A stretch of 64,000 bases of DNA from Harmothoe impar (Eukaryota; Annelida; Polychaeta; Phyllodocida; Polynoidae): the NCBI GenBank assembly GCA_947462335.1, contig OX381710.1:62114803-62178802 (forward strand), written 5' to 3'. The notes under the pieces were generated by a model, which saw nothing but the letters and a program-made list of their open reading frames with translations, ran no database searches and was not told where the DNA came from. Below, in pieces: positions 1 through 10,030 of the stretch; the stretch's first letter is position 1, and each line of letters begins with the position of its first letter. A program made the translations under genes and the position numbers.

Positions 1-1434
1 TCTCTGAAAATATTTGTGGGTAAATAATCAATAGCAGAGGATTTTGTTACATCAATATCCTTGACGCATGAAATAATTTCTGCGTCAGTAAAAAAAAAAA
101 TCAGGCATGTCAACAGGGCATCTGGTGCCTTCAAAAGTAAACTCATCTTGGTGCTCTGCAGCTAATTTGGGACCAATCTCCGCAAAAAAGGTGTTTATAA
201 AGCTAGACGTCTCTTCAAGGGCGACTGGTACATCCTCATTAACTAAATTAATGTTTTTTGATTTGGACTTATTTGATGGCAAAATATCCTTAAGTATAGC
301 CCAGAACTTTTTTGAATCATTCAAGTTATTTTCACATAAATTCTTATAGTAATTATTTCTCGCATCGTCGAGTTCTGTACCGACCACATTCTTGAGTAGA
401 CGAGCCCTATGCCATAGAAGTATACATTTCGACCGTCTAGCCTCCAACAATAAATTATTTTTATCTGTAATTCTCTCTATTAGATAATTTGACATCCAAG
501 GATCTGGTTTGTCTAATACCTTAAATTCCCTTACTGGGCAAGTCACGTCAAGCATACGTTTCAACATATTTTCGAAAATGTCCCAACATTCAGAAGCATC
601 ATTACATTCATCAAAGTATGTCCAATTACAATCTTCAATGCTATTTAGGTACAGTGCTTTATCATAATTTTTATAAGAACGACCTTTAAATTGTCTAAAA
701 CCATGTTTTATGTGTACATGCTTACGTAGAACATAAATGGGCAAATGATCACTAATATGAATGTTTAGCGGTCCACTAGATATAATCTCTTCACAGTTTG
801 TGAATATTAGGTCTATACAAGTATTAGTACCGGAGGTTGTAGTTATTTCATTAATCAGCTGCTTGAGATTAAACTGATCCATAAGTTCATATAGCTTGGT
901 CTTATCAGGACTATTCAATAAGGCATTTACATTGAAGTCACATAAAATGAATACATCATAAGTTTCTAACGATTCTATTTGTAATAATAATGCACGCATT
1001 GTGTCATAAAAGTGTAGTAGCGACCCACTTGGTGGCCTGTAAATATTACAGATGAGGGCTTTTTTTTACTTTCCCTTAACGGACAAGAGCCATTGGGCCT
1101 CAATATCATCATTACTACGATTTAAATGAACAAACTTGTTAAGAGAACAGGAAACATTTTCATCAACATACGCGCATAAACCTCCACCTCTGTTTATACT
1201 AATTCTGTCGTTTCTGAACATATTATATTTGGGAAAACTATATAAACCATCTTCATCTGTGTCATTTAGCCATGTTTCACTAAATGAAATTATATCAATA
1301 TCAATATTACTAATTTCAGCTTTTAATTTAGACATTTTATTTCTAATACTTCTGGCATTTAAATGCACAACCGAGAAGCCCTTTTTAAATTCAGGAATAC
1401 CTTCGCCTGTATTTGAAGTTGTTTGGAGTTGCAT
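1..1434 (-). pseudogene. LINE ORF2 fragment (endonuclease to start of reverse transcriptase), frameshifted, CR1/L2-like
   Basis: This is the 5' part of a non-LTR retrotransposon ORF2 read on the minus strand and cut by the window edge. The first piece (1434-1066) has the start of an AP-type endonuclease: VVHLNARSIRNK, the SETWL motif and GGGLCAYV. The second piece (999-85) has the later endonuclease motifs CDFNVN, CIDLIFTN and SDHLPI, followed by the linker that precedes the reverse transcriptase (KFWAILKDI). The two pieces lie in different frames, with the break next to a T-run near 1060-1068. A second break occurs in the homopolymer near 89-102; past it the other frame continues as linker/RT-like sequence to base 1. 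The enzyme would nick DNA for target-primed reverse transcription. Whether the two homopolymer breaks are real or assembly errors cannot be told. Assignment to the CR1/L2/Rex group is by general motif style only. Confidence 0.8.
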
Positions 1435-2173
1435 GTCGTGCCAAACTATGCATTAATACATATCTCAAATATTTTCCTTGGATTGTTGCAAGAAAATTTA
1501 GAAAAAAGACCCCCATAAAACCCCCTTTCCCACCCATGAGGTTACTGCTCTTGTGGCTCCTCATGTTGTCTGGAGTTGGCTGGACTGGTCTAAACGTCCC
1601 ACAGGCAAATCTATCAATAGCTATAGAGTGATCCCCTTCACCCTTCAGCCATCAATGTAATAATTATATAAGAAACCTGTAATTATGTAATAATACAAAA
1701 CACATTCACATTAATTAATTAATTAATTAATTAATTAAGGCTCACACAATGTTACCGGTACTTGGGCTATTATATCATACGACTAAAGGTCTACAAAACT
1801 CATAGCATTACCCTGACAATTATACCGGTACACGAACCATGTATCTACCTTGTGCAGTTGTACACTTTGTACACATTATGCCGACTCAGCAATATTACCG
1901 GTACTCATCATACATCTTACACGTTCATCATACATAGTATTCATCATGCATCTTACACATTCATCATACATGGTATTTATCATACATCATACATCCAGTC
2001 TACAATTTGTAAGTCATTCACATTCAGTTTGTGATAATATAAACCTAAAGTCAACATGCGTCATGACAATTTTCTCCTCTCCATACTACACTTTTATATT
2101 TGACATGAAATGCATCGTTGTGTGTCAATCACATTGAAGTTAAGTTTAGACATTCATCTTCTCTCTAGACTAC
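1435..2173. other. Non-coding stretch with short simple repeats
   Basis: No gene is seen here. It contains a (TTAA)n microsatellite at 1711-1738 and, at about 1895-2000, loosely repeated copies of a motif like CATCATACAT. Several ACCGGTA words recur (about 1755, 1824 and 1898). Short ORFs in this stretch are low complexity and not supported. Confidence 0.6.
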
Positions 2174-2306
2174 ACATTGAATTTGGGTAAATTGAATTTA
2201 ATTGAATTAAAGTAAATTGAATTAATCTTTTATAATTTTGTTTATATTGAATTTAATTGAATTAAAGTAAATTGAATTAATCTTTTATGATTTTTAAACA
2301 GTCAAA
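2174..2306. repeat. AT-rich direct repeat just 3' of the NADAR-type ORF
   Basis: A block built from ATTGAATTTAATTGAATTAA and similar words is present twice in direct orientation (about 2177-2240 and 2248-2300). Read on the minus strand it lies 35-165 bases after the stop of the 490-aa ORF. It resembles the short tandem tails that end many LINEs. Function as a tail is inference. Confidence 0.55.
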
Positions 2307-2339
2307 ATATAATTAAAAGTCTTTATGTAGCTATAGTCT

Positions 2340-3812
2340 CTATGCGTTTTGTGTTTGAGCTGGGACGTCCTGCTGCTGCTCTTGGTTCTGCTGTATGTCT
2401 GCAGGTGGCGCGGGGGGCGGTGGTGTCGGTGGGTTTGCTGCTCTCTCGGCCTCTTCATCTTGTCTGATGAATAAGTCCCTTATACGTTCTAGTATCAGGC
2501 CAAACAGGTTGGCGCCCTTCATGTTATCACTTTTGCACTGGTCACTTTTGCCGAGGTGGTACCCCACTCCCCAAACTCTATTAAAGCTGGCCTCGTACAG
2601 TCTGTAGCCCTGGGTGGAAACCAACACTTTTCTGAGGATCGGATGAGAGAATTTGACGACATTGAGCCTGTATAGCTCCTGCTCTGCTACCTTGGACCAC
2701 ACAGCGGTGTCTTTTACTTCTCGAGCTGCATGCATCATCATATACGGATCAGTCATAGCCTTTATGTTATCAGCAATGTCTGGTCGACCACAGTTTATGG
2801 CTCTGATCACTTGAAATGCTTGCTCCACGCAGTTGTACTGGTTATCACCATACTTCAGGTTAAAGGGATATAGGTTGGACAGGCGGTTGTGTTCCGACCG
2901 AAACATATACCCATCCTCCGTCTCGCTGGTGGTGGCTTTTTCCATGTCGAGGTTTGGTTTATCTATGCTACCTAGCCTTGCTGCAGAGTATGAGATCCCA
3001 TCTATAATAACTGCTCTCTGTCTGAGTTGGCAGTTGTACCCTTCGTTCCTAGCATGAAAATACATGGTGCGGAGGTTGACAAAGTCTCTATGTTCACTCT
3101 CAGTCAGCTCATCCCCAATTGAGACGTATTCCCAAGTTTTATTGTGTTTCAGGAATTTCAGCGAAGACATCATATCAGATTTGATATTAGGCCTGTTGAA
3201 CACCATCTTTATGGGACGGCGCTTGACGCGTCTGGGGTTGTTTACCTCTCCATTTTGAACCTCGGCCGGTGTCGGATCTAGGTTTCGCGGGGGCGGGCCA
3301 ACCCGCTCAATACTGTCGATCACCTCAACTCCCCATGTAACCTTGATGTCTTTAAACAACTGCACCATTTTTGCCTTTAGATCCTCACCTGGAAACTCTG
3401 CCAGCCCTTCAATCATAGTCACAGACTTCTTAGTGATCGCGTCCTGCCTTTCAAACCTGAATTCGTGTGCTGTCAACATTCTAGTTTGAGCGTCAGCTGA
3501 TTCAGATACCTTATGTAACACCGATCTGGTTGACGCGATAATGTCCGTCAGGTTGTGGATTTTGGTGTCATTTCCCTCCAGTCTTGTAAGCATAGCCTCC
3601 ATGGCTTTCTGGTTGATGGTATTGGCCTCCTGTATTCCTTTTAATGTGACGCCCAGACCCTCCAGGGTTGTGTTCGTGTCCTGTTGTGCCTTTTCTGTAG
3701 CTGTCACTCGCCTGCCCAAGGCGTTTATAGCCACTACTACATCCAACGGGGTGGCGTCACCTCTCAGTAGGTCTTCCGGGTCCCGAGGTGGTTTTCGTCC
3801 TCCAAACGACAT
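2340..3812 (-). CDS. LINE ORF1-like protein with C-terminal NADAR (YbiA-like) domain, 490 aa
   Basis: One uninterrupted 490-codon frame. Residues about 25-125 are coiled-coil-like with many polar heptads. Residues about 130-220 look like the RNA-binding RRM of L1-type ORF1 proteins (SVTMIEGLAEFPGEDLKAKM, then RPIKMVFNRP). Residues about 225-285 match the ORF1 C-terminal domain (YVSIGDELTESEHRDFVNLR, then AVIIDG). Residues about 302-450 match the NADAR family, known from E. coli YbiA: LSNLYPF, a Y-x-x-x-EQAF motif, KFSHPILRKVLVSTQ, NRVWGVGYHLG and GANLFGLILERIR. NADAR enzymes act as N-glycosidases on ADP-ribosyl or riboflavin-precursor substrates. The tail (about 455-490) is rich in proline and glutamine. 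No introns are seen. It is either ORF1 of a retroelement or a gene derived from one. No adjacent ORF2 is intact; the LINE ORF2 piece at 1-1434 lies about 900 bases downstream in the same orientation but is separated by non-coding repeats. The domain calls are firm by motif; the biological role is unknown. Confidence 0.8.
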   Translation of the reverse strand: MSFGGRKPPRDPEDLLRGDATPLDVVVAINALGRRVTATEKAQQDTNTTLEGLGVTLKGIQEANTINQKAMEAMLTRLEGNDTKIHNLTDIIASTRSVLHKVSESADAQTRMLTAHEFRFERQDAITKKSVTMIEGLAEFPGEDLKAKMVQLFKDIKVTWGVEVIDSIERVGPPPRNLDPTPAEVQNGEVNNPRRVKRRPIKMVFNRPNIKSDMMSSLKFLKHNKTWEYVSIGDELTESEHRDFVNLRTMYFHARNEGYNCQLRQRAVIIDGISYSAARLGSIDKPNLDMEKATTSETEDGYMFRSEHNRLSNLYPFNLKYGDNQYNCVEQAFQVIRAINCGRPDIADNIKAMTDPYMMMHAAREVKDTAVWSKVAEQELYRLNVVKFSHPILRKVLVSTQGYRLYEASFNRVWGVGYHLGKSDQCKSDNMKGANLFGLILERIRDLFIRQDEEAERAANPPTPPPPAPPADIQQNQEQQQDVPAQTQNA

Positions 3813-3979
3813 ATTTGATGTTTACGCTGTTAATCTCTACGTATGTATACTCCCTATGCCTTCATAGATCCGTTCTGCTGGAATCGAGCAGGGGGGATGT
3901 TTCAAACCACGTTATATTCTACAAAATGCCCGGAGCGCGCGTCGACACGACCTAGCCGGATGCCGCCATTTTCCTTCCT

Positions 3980-4322
3980 TACTGCTACAGCTCCCACCAT
4001 ACAACATCCTTATCTGCTACACCTCCCCACCATACAACATCCTTACTGCTACAGCCCCCACCATACAACATCCTTACTGCTACAGCCCCCACCATACAAC
4101 ATCCTTACTGCTACAGCTCCCCACCATACAACATCCTTACTGCTACAGCTCCCCACCATACAACATCCTTACTGCTACAGCCCCCACCATACAACATCCT
4201 TACTGCTACAGCTCCCCACCATACAACATCCTTACTGCTACAGCCCCCACCATACAACATCCTTACTGCTACAGCTCCCCACCATACAACATCCTTACTG
4301 CTACAGCTCCCCACCATACAAC
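3980..4322. repeat. Minisatellite, about 30-31 bp unit, about 11 copies
   Basis: Tandem units reading CACCATACAACATCC then TTACTGCTACAG, with small length differences (CCCCC versus CTCCC). The array lies between the start of the 490-aa minus-strand ORF and the coiled-coil exon at 4471. It creates long open frames on both strands, which I treat as artefacts of the repeat. Confidence 0.9.
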
Positions 4323-4470
4323 ACCATTGTGTCATTATGACTGACTGCTACCATTGTTTATAGTGACCTAATGATATATATAGTGACTTACTGCTACCTT
4401 TGTGTCATAATGACTGACTGCTCCCTTTGTGTTACAGTGACTAACTGCTACCTTTGTGTTCCCCCCACAG

Positions 4471-4674
4471 CCTGCAGTTACAGCTAGCAATGAGCTGGAG
4501 GTGATTCAGCAGCGGTTGTCTCAGCAGCTGGAGGAGAAGCAGGTGCTGCTGCGGGACAGCATGACGCGGCAGCAGGAGGAGCTGTCAGCACTACGCACCC
4601 AGTTGGAGAACAACACCTCCATGGCCGACCCGCACACAGTCAGCCTGCACCTCCGTATCCTGCACAGACTAGAG
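4471..4674 (+). CDS. Internal exon encoding a glutamine/glutamate-rich coiled coil (CLOCK/NPAS2-like candidate)
   Basis: A 204-base, phase-0 exon (68 codons) runs from a strong acceptor (pyrimidine run then CCCCCCACAG ending at 4470) to a GAG|GTAACT donor at 4674/4675. The peptide has a clear amphipathic coiled coil including LSQQLEEKQVLLRDSMTRQQ and EELSALRTQLE. The core RQQEEL..L..QL, preceded by QLE..., recalls the coiled coil of CLOCK and NPAS2 encoded by mouse Clock exon 19; this is a resemblance recalled from memory, not an alignment. The gene reads left to right and its earlier exons are not in the window or not recognised. The next recognised exon is at 7367, also phase 0. The donor junction is amplified in tandem (see 4659-4803), so donor choice could add multiples of 12 residues. 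I am confident it is an exon, much less of its identity. Confidence 0.65.
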
Positions 4675-4803
4675 GTAACTTACCACCTTTATGTCCTGCA
4701 CAGACTAGAGGTAACTTACCACCTTTATGTCCTGCACAGACTAGAGGTAACTTACCACCTTTATGTCCTGCACAGACTAGAGGTAACTTACCACCTTTAT
4801 GTC
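4659..4803 (+). repeat. 36-bp minisatellite made of four copies of an exon end plus splice donor
   Basis: Four direct copies start at 4659, 4695, 4731 and 4767. Each contains CCTGCACAGACTAGAG (exon end) followed by GTAACTTACC (donor and intron start). The unit is 36 bp, a multiple of three, and stays open in the exon's frame (LHRLEVTYHLYV repeated) until a stop at 4870-4872. All four copies keep the GAG|GTAACT donor. Confidence 0.93.
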
Positions 4804-7366
4804 ACAAGCTTTGTGGAGAAACAGCACCCTTATGAAAGGTATAGCGGGGTTAAAACAAGTTTCACTCGTTGAATTCAGAGATTCAGTAAAAGGTACAATG
4901 TTTAATGAAAGTGCTGATGTGACTTGGCCAATTTATATGTATAATATGTGGTATTACAACATCTCCTCAATATTTTCTATCAACATAATTATGTGCTTGT
5001 AGCAGTCCGTATAATGCAGCTCTATAAGTGACATTTTTCTTTTTTTTTCTCAAATTTCCGTTCACAACACGTAAAAACAGTCTGCCATGATCTACCCGAA
5101 AAGTTTACAAGGGGGTCTCCTTCAATGATACAATGACAATGTCTTGCTGCTTAAATACAGTCTGATAATAGGAAAACATTTATAAAAGCCAGCAAGATAT
5201 ATGCAAGTGGTACAAAATGAAATAGAATAGAGTTTAAAGGTAGCCTATTTTCCAAGGTCTGGTCAATTCTAATCTACCTGCAATTTCTGATAATTACTTC
5301 GGACTATGACCACATATGGTAAGCCCCTATTTTTCAATGTTTTTTTTTAGATTTTCTATCCTTTAGTACCCATGTTTTATTATATTTAGAACAATTAAAA
5401 TCTCAGCCTCTTATCAATTATATTAATGTGTACAGACACATGTGTGGAAGAAACTGTGGAGGCCTGTGGAAGCCTATAAACATCAATTAGTAACAGTGCA
5501 TCCCCTTGGCCCTTCCTTCAGGCACTGGTAACCCCACCCCATTGCCATATTTGTAAGTGAGGCCAGCTTGGTACGGGAATCCTGATTGGCTGATGAGTAA
5601 TCAGGATGCAAGTGTGGATGTGATAAATCCTGCTATGAGAATGAGCTGAGCGTCCAGGGCTGCCTGGACATGATAACTTTTGCTCTGAATTGATTAATTT
5701 CCAATTTGTAATACAGTGCTCAACTTAAAAGAAAAAAACTCCCCTCCCGCTGTTACTTTAGTAACAGAAAAAAAGCACCTCGCAACATCATCCTTTTCCA
5801 AATACTGTCTGCACAATTCTCAGCCAACTGACCCTTATATGCCCTCCAATCACCCCCAATACCATACTCACCATCCCTGCTAACTAGGTAACCACGTACC
5901 ATGAGATATCCAACTTAATTTTGTAGTTATTTATGTATGGTATTGTCTTTATTTGTCCTTTGTTGGAAAGAGTAACACTTAAAGTGTACTATGATACATA
6001 AAAACAGGGCTTATCATGCATGAATGACTACAGAATTAAGGTGGACATCTCATGGCACATGGTTACCTTTAGGTCAGTTTACCCTACCCTCCAATCACTC
6101 CCAATACCATACTCACCATCCCTGCTAACTGCAAGGAGAAATATCCACAAATTTTTCCCCCAATTATGAAAATAGTAACCCCCCAAAAGAAAACTGAAAA
6201 AAACTAAAAGTACTCAAAAACAATCAAAATGAACTCTGGTTTGAGAAATATTTATTTTAGGTACCTGTAGAATAGAATTCCATAGGTATAATATAATTCC
6301 ATAGCTACCAGTAGAATTGTGTAGATACCAATAGAATCGCAAATGTACCAATAGAATCCCACAGGTACCCAACAGAATCCCGAGATGCCTGATGATGGCC
6401 GATGTAGGCTGATGACGGCCTGATAATCGTCCGATGACATTTTTCACAACTCTTTTTCTTAAATGTAGGAAATGGTGTAAAATGCATAGATAAATAAAAA
6501 TAGGTCATTAGAGGTGAACATTATTTTAAGTGTTATCTTAAATGTGTAATCTTAAAAGTTTTAAACATTTTGTCTTACTATTTTTATTATCTGCTATATT
6601 GGGGGCTCCTCCCCAAACCCCCGCTTTTTGCAAACTTCTTTGTCTTTGTCAAATTTGTGTCAGAACATAAGAGGGTACTATTTTTAGATAACACTCAGAA
6701 TAATTGTATTGTCTTAAATATGCTGTAAGACAACACATTTAAGGTAATGCTTAGAATAATGTCCATGTTCTCCCATGTTGATATTGATACTTGCCCATCA
6801 GTTGGTTCTGGGTCAAAAAGGCCTTGGCGTCTCGAGCTGAATTTGATTTTCAACTTAATATTGAACTCTAAGAAGCATTTACATAGGAGACTGGAGGTGA
6901 AAACAATTATTTTTTGACTGGGCTATTTTTGAAAGAAAATTCACAATTTCGGAATTTTGAGTGCACCACATAATCCAAACCTGACGGACAATACGCATTT
7001 AAAGCCTGAGGGCCACATCTCTTTACCAGGGGTATAGATGAAGGGGTCCCCATGTCACATGTTGATTTTTCAAAAAGCATGTCGCATGACAATGTCTCTT
7101 AATAATGCCCATGTCTTTGTCAAACATTGATTTTAAGAATTAGTAATGTCCCCTGTCACTGTCTTTTCAAGCATCATAATGCATTCACTAGGCCTTATGT
7201 CAAATGTCGATTTTAAGAAATACCCATGTCGCCATGTCAAATTTTGCCATCCACCCCCATTTTACAATACAAGGATCAGTAAATTGGGTGCATGCTGCAA
7301 CACCTATACATTTAATTCTATAATCTCACCAGCATAGCCAGTAAATGAAGATTTATCTTTCAACAG
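4804..7366 (+). other. Presumed intron with mixed old repeats, no gene seen
   Basis: Lies between the coiled-coil exon and the terminal exon. It holds a direct repeat of about 45 bases at about 5840-5886 and 6090-6133 (both containing CCATACTCACCATCCCTGC). A TACCAATAGAATC-type short repeat lies at about 6255-6375, and a small insertion at 7027-7261. From about 6240 on it is matched by the duplicate at 19.9 kb. I see no convincing extra exon. Confidence 0.5.
7027..7261. mobile_element. Short non-autonomous repeat insertion (CATGTCGATTTTAAG family), copy 1
   Basis: The block is made of degenerate units such as CATGTCGATTTTAAGAAAT. It begins GGGGTATAGATG and ends CCATCCACCCCC, weak inverted ends. 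TTAC flanks it on both sides (7023-7026 and 7262-7265). The duplicated copy of this region near 20290 lacks the block, giving an apparent empty site. A second member interrupts an LTR at 38479-38686. Confidence 0.65.
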
Positions 7367-8635
7367 ATGCAGCGGAAAAAACAAGAAAGGACACTGCAGG
7401 ACCTTGAAGCAGACTATGGTGTGAAGACTGGTAAGAAGAGAACTCGGCCGGTAGATGGTCACCTGGGCCACATGAACTACAGAAGTAACTGGTCCCCTGC
7501 TAGTGCTGCTCTATCCACCCCTCCTTCAGTGTCTGACGTCCGGGATCCAGAAAGTGACTCTATCTCATCCCCGGAGAGCGGGTCCCTGATAGCACCATGC
7601 AAACAAGCAGCCGTAACAAACTTTAATAGCCACTCACAGCTGTTTGACAGACAGCTGCATGTCCAAGCTGGTAACAGCAGTGAGGCCGAGCACCTCAAGC
7701 AGGCTGCCTCATTCAAGACATACCACAATGAGGATATGGATCTACCCAATAGGGGGTGTTCCCCTGATACTAAACCTCCATCAACTGTTTTGCCAAAACA
7801 GAATGAAGCTTCAATGATGTATGGTGCAGAGCATGCCCCAGACCAACACAGGCCACAATATCATGCTAGAGGTACCTTGCAGCAGCAACAGCAGCAGCCG
7901 CAGCAGCAGACCCACCCCTATAACAGTACAGACCAGACGACATTGCAGACAGAGGCAGCTCCAGGACAATTAAGGACCTTTGGGCCACCCATGTCTGGGC
8001 CAAATGTACTGCATCCCTCAATACCCATGACGTCCATGTTGGCAAAACCTATGGGGTCCCAAACAGTGCCGCCGTCCTCCTCATGTGAGCAGGCCGGCAG
8101 GACAATGCCCTTTCCTACTGCCAGTCAGACAGCGCCATACCAGCCAGTAGGCACACACAATCACAGGCCACAGAGGATGCCGGATAACTTCCACTACCCC
8201 TCAGATATTTACCTCCCCCAACTGAGCCCCCACCTTCAACATGCACACAGATTACCCCCTATGTCTTCTATCATGATGGCTGCGAGCAGACAGCAGAATT
8301 CGTGCGGTGAGTACCTGCAGCGCCCGCTGATTGGTAACAGCGGCCACCACCTGGATGGTCTAGACCACATGGCCGCCTCTCTAACTGAGCTGGGGGGCAC
8401 GCACAACCAAAGTTCAGCTTTAGTGACAGACTCGATTCTGGGACTGGACTCTGAGGAGCTCGGGCAGTACATGGGACCTGGGAGCAGCTCACAGTGGCCG
8501 CTAGCTGCTCAGAGACACTGGCAGCAGCCACCAAATGGCTTGGGGCCAGACTACCCTCTGCCACCAGCCACCATGGCCCAACAGGACATGCAGGCTGCAG
8601 GGATGGGCAGCTCAGAGGGTTATGGCTGGCTTTGA
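7367..8635 (+). CDS. Terminal exon of a glutamine/serine/proline-rich, probably transcriptional, protein (CLOCK-like candidate)
   Basis: A 423-codon frame opens right after a good acceptor (TTATCTTTCAACAG ending at 7366) and runs to a TGA at 8633-8635; phase 0 suits joining to the exon at 4471-4674. The encoded 422 residues start basic and charged (MQRKKQERTLQDLEADYG), then KTGKKRTR, and become low complexity: serine/proline runs (STPPSVSDVRDPESDSISSP), a glutamine tract around residues 171-183, and a final acidic/hydrophobic stretch (ILGLDSEELGQYM) ending in YGWL. This composition is typical of a transcription activation region. An ATTAAA at 8739-8744 is a possible poly(A) signal. I cannot name the gene; CLOCK/NPAS2 is the best guess because of the upstream coiled coil. 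ARNT-, Met- or mastermind-type proteins are alternatives. A decayed duplicate of this exon lies at 20370-21060. Confidence 0.65.
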   Translation: MQRKKQERTLQDLEADYGVKTGKKRTRPVDGHLGHMNYRSNWSPASAALSTPPSVSDVRDPESDSISSPESGSLIAPCKQAAVTNFNSHSQLFDRQLHVQAGNSSEAEHLKQAASFKTYHNEDMDLPNRGCSPDTKPPSTVLPKQNEASMMYGAEHAPDQHRPQYHARGTLQQQQQQPQQQTHPYNSTDQTTLQTEAAPGQLRTFGPPMSGPNVLHPSIPMTSMLAKPMGSQTVPPSSSCEQAGRTMPFPTASQTAPYQPVGTHNHRPQRMPDNFHYPSDIYLPQLSPHLQHAHRLPPMSSIMMAASRQQNSCGEYLQRPLIGNSGHHLDGLDHMAASLTELGGTHNQSSALVTDSILGLDSEELGQYMGPGSSSQWPLAAQRHWQQPPNGLGPDYPLPPATMAQQDMQAAGMGSSEGYGWL

Positions 8636-10030
8636 TCTAGTAGGTTGGCCATGTTAGTGGTAGTCCAAATAGTCTAAAAGGCATTATGACAGTTCATCAA
8701 ACAGCTAAGTCAGGTCAACAGATGTATTGAAAATCAATATTAAAGCAGGGACCTCCAGGGCTTTAATGACTTCGCGTGTGAACGGGCCTTCTACCAACGC
8801 CAATTTCCACCTGCACTTTTCTTCATGGAGCACTGAGGATATTATTTTTTTCACCAGTATCAAAGATTTGGAGGTTAGCATACTGATGAAAGCATATTAA
8901 TAGGAGGTCGCTAAGCAGAAGAGATTGTTATCGTTAGGCCCAGAGAGGGAGATGATCCCAGTTTAAAGACAGTTGCTGGCGGCTGGGGGATTTAGATATT
9001 TACTGACCTCTGTAAACCACTTTAATTATATCTAATCCCTCTCATGGTGGAAGTTTAGTACAGCATACAAGCAAAATTGGAATGAAACAGTTTAATCTAA
9101 TATTTTCGCATTACATGCTATTGATTATCTCCTGTTATTGATAAATTAACCAGATTTAGTAAATATCTAGGGCTGGTCTTAACAAACATTTCACAAACAG
9201 AATATTTGGGGTAAGTATTGATTTTGCCGGCAGGTGGCTGTAGTGTAGCCGCCTGCATCTGTCCGTAGTTGAGGGAAAACTACATTGTATTACATTTAGT
9301 ATGCTTTATATTACTTCACTATGGTTTGTTTTCATGATATGGCTGACTGGTTATGGTAACAAATCACATGTTCTCAATCAGAGCTTGGTTATAAAATGCT
9401 CTGGATTCCAAAAGGGGTAAATGATAATGGGCCATGCATTATCCTAGAAGGTGCCAAGACATTTATAGATACAATCCCATCAATGCTTTTTTAGCACAAG
9501 TTTTAATTTGATTGTTCTATGAGTGTTGTTAGTAGTTTATTGATGAAGTCATGAAACAAAGGTATTTATTGTTGTGATATCTTGTACAGATCCCCCATTG
9601 TCTGTAGCTTTTTATAGCCTGTAATATAAGGCCAACTGAAATATGATTCTAAGCAATAATCCCTTGCAGACAATAATCGGTATTGCTGAGGTTGGGCTGC
9701 ATTAAACAGTGTTGTTTATATTACCGGTAATACCAACAGACATTTCAAAGTCGTTCTAACTTTGATTGATAATAAGCATTTACAAAGCAATGTTGACTCC
9801 TTGATGGTAATATTTGTGTTGACTTCCTCAGCGACATCCCATTGTGATGGGAGCTCATGATAAAATTACAACCAGTATTGATTCAATGTTACCCAGCTCA
9901 CTGGGATGGGAGGACTAAAACTCCACTACGGTTGACAAGTGAAGGTGCTATTCTACGTTGGAAATGGCAATTTAAATGATCATCTGCGAACAAAGGCAAG
10001 TGCTCCTCATGTTGGTGAATTAATGCAAGG

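Larger units (their letters stand above)
6240..10030 (+). repeat. Segmental duplication, copy A (3' end of the glutamine-rich gene and downstream DNA)
   Basis: Blocks here recur in order further right: 6240-6440 with 19911-20060, 6820-7026 with 20090-20290, 7390-7860 with 20370-20790, 8270-8560 with 20818-21050, and 8960-9690 with 23660-24633. The block 9664-10020 matches 33282-33640. Shared words include the block around GTGGCTGTAGTGTAGCCGCC (9235 and 23937). Copy A keeps the open exon and is taken as the parent. Confidence 0.8.

Noticed and set aside
1..3812. One complete LINE with ORF1 (2340-3812) and ORF2 (1-1434)
   Set aside because: About 900 bases of non-coding repeats, including a tail-like AT block, separate them. 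A joint origin is possible but not supported here.
3843..4340. 165-codon open frame over the 3980-4322 minisatellite, and its minus-strand counterpart
   Set aside because: Both are translations of a tandem repeat with no splice or domain support.
7477..7749. Minus-strand 90-codon frame over the glutamine-rich exon (and similar ones at 8236-8564)
   Set aside because: Antisense shadows of a biased exon.
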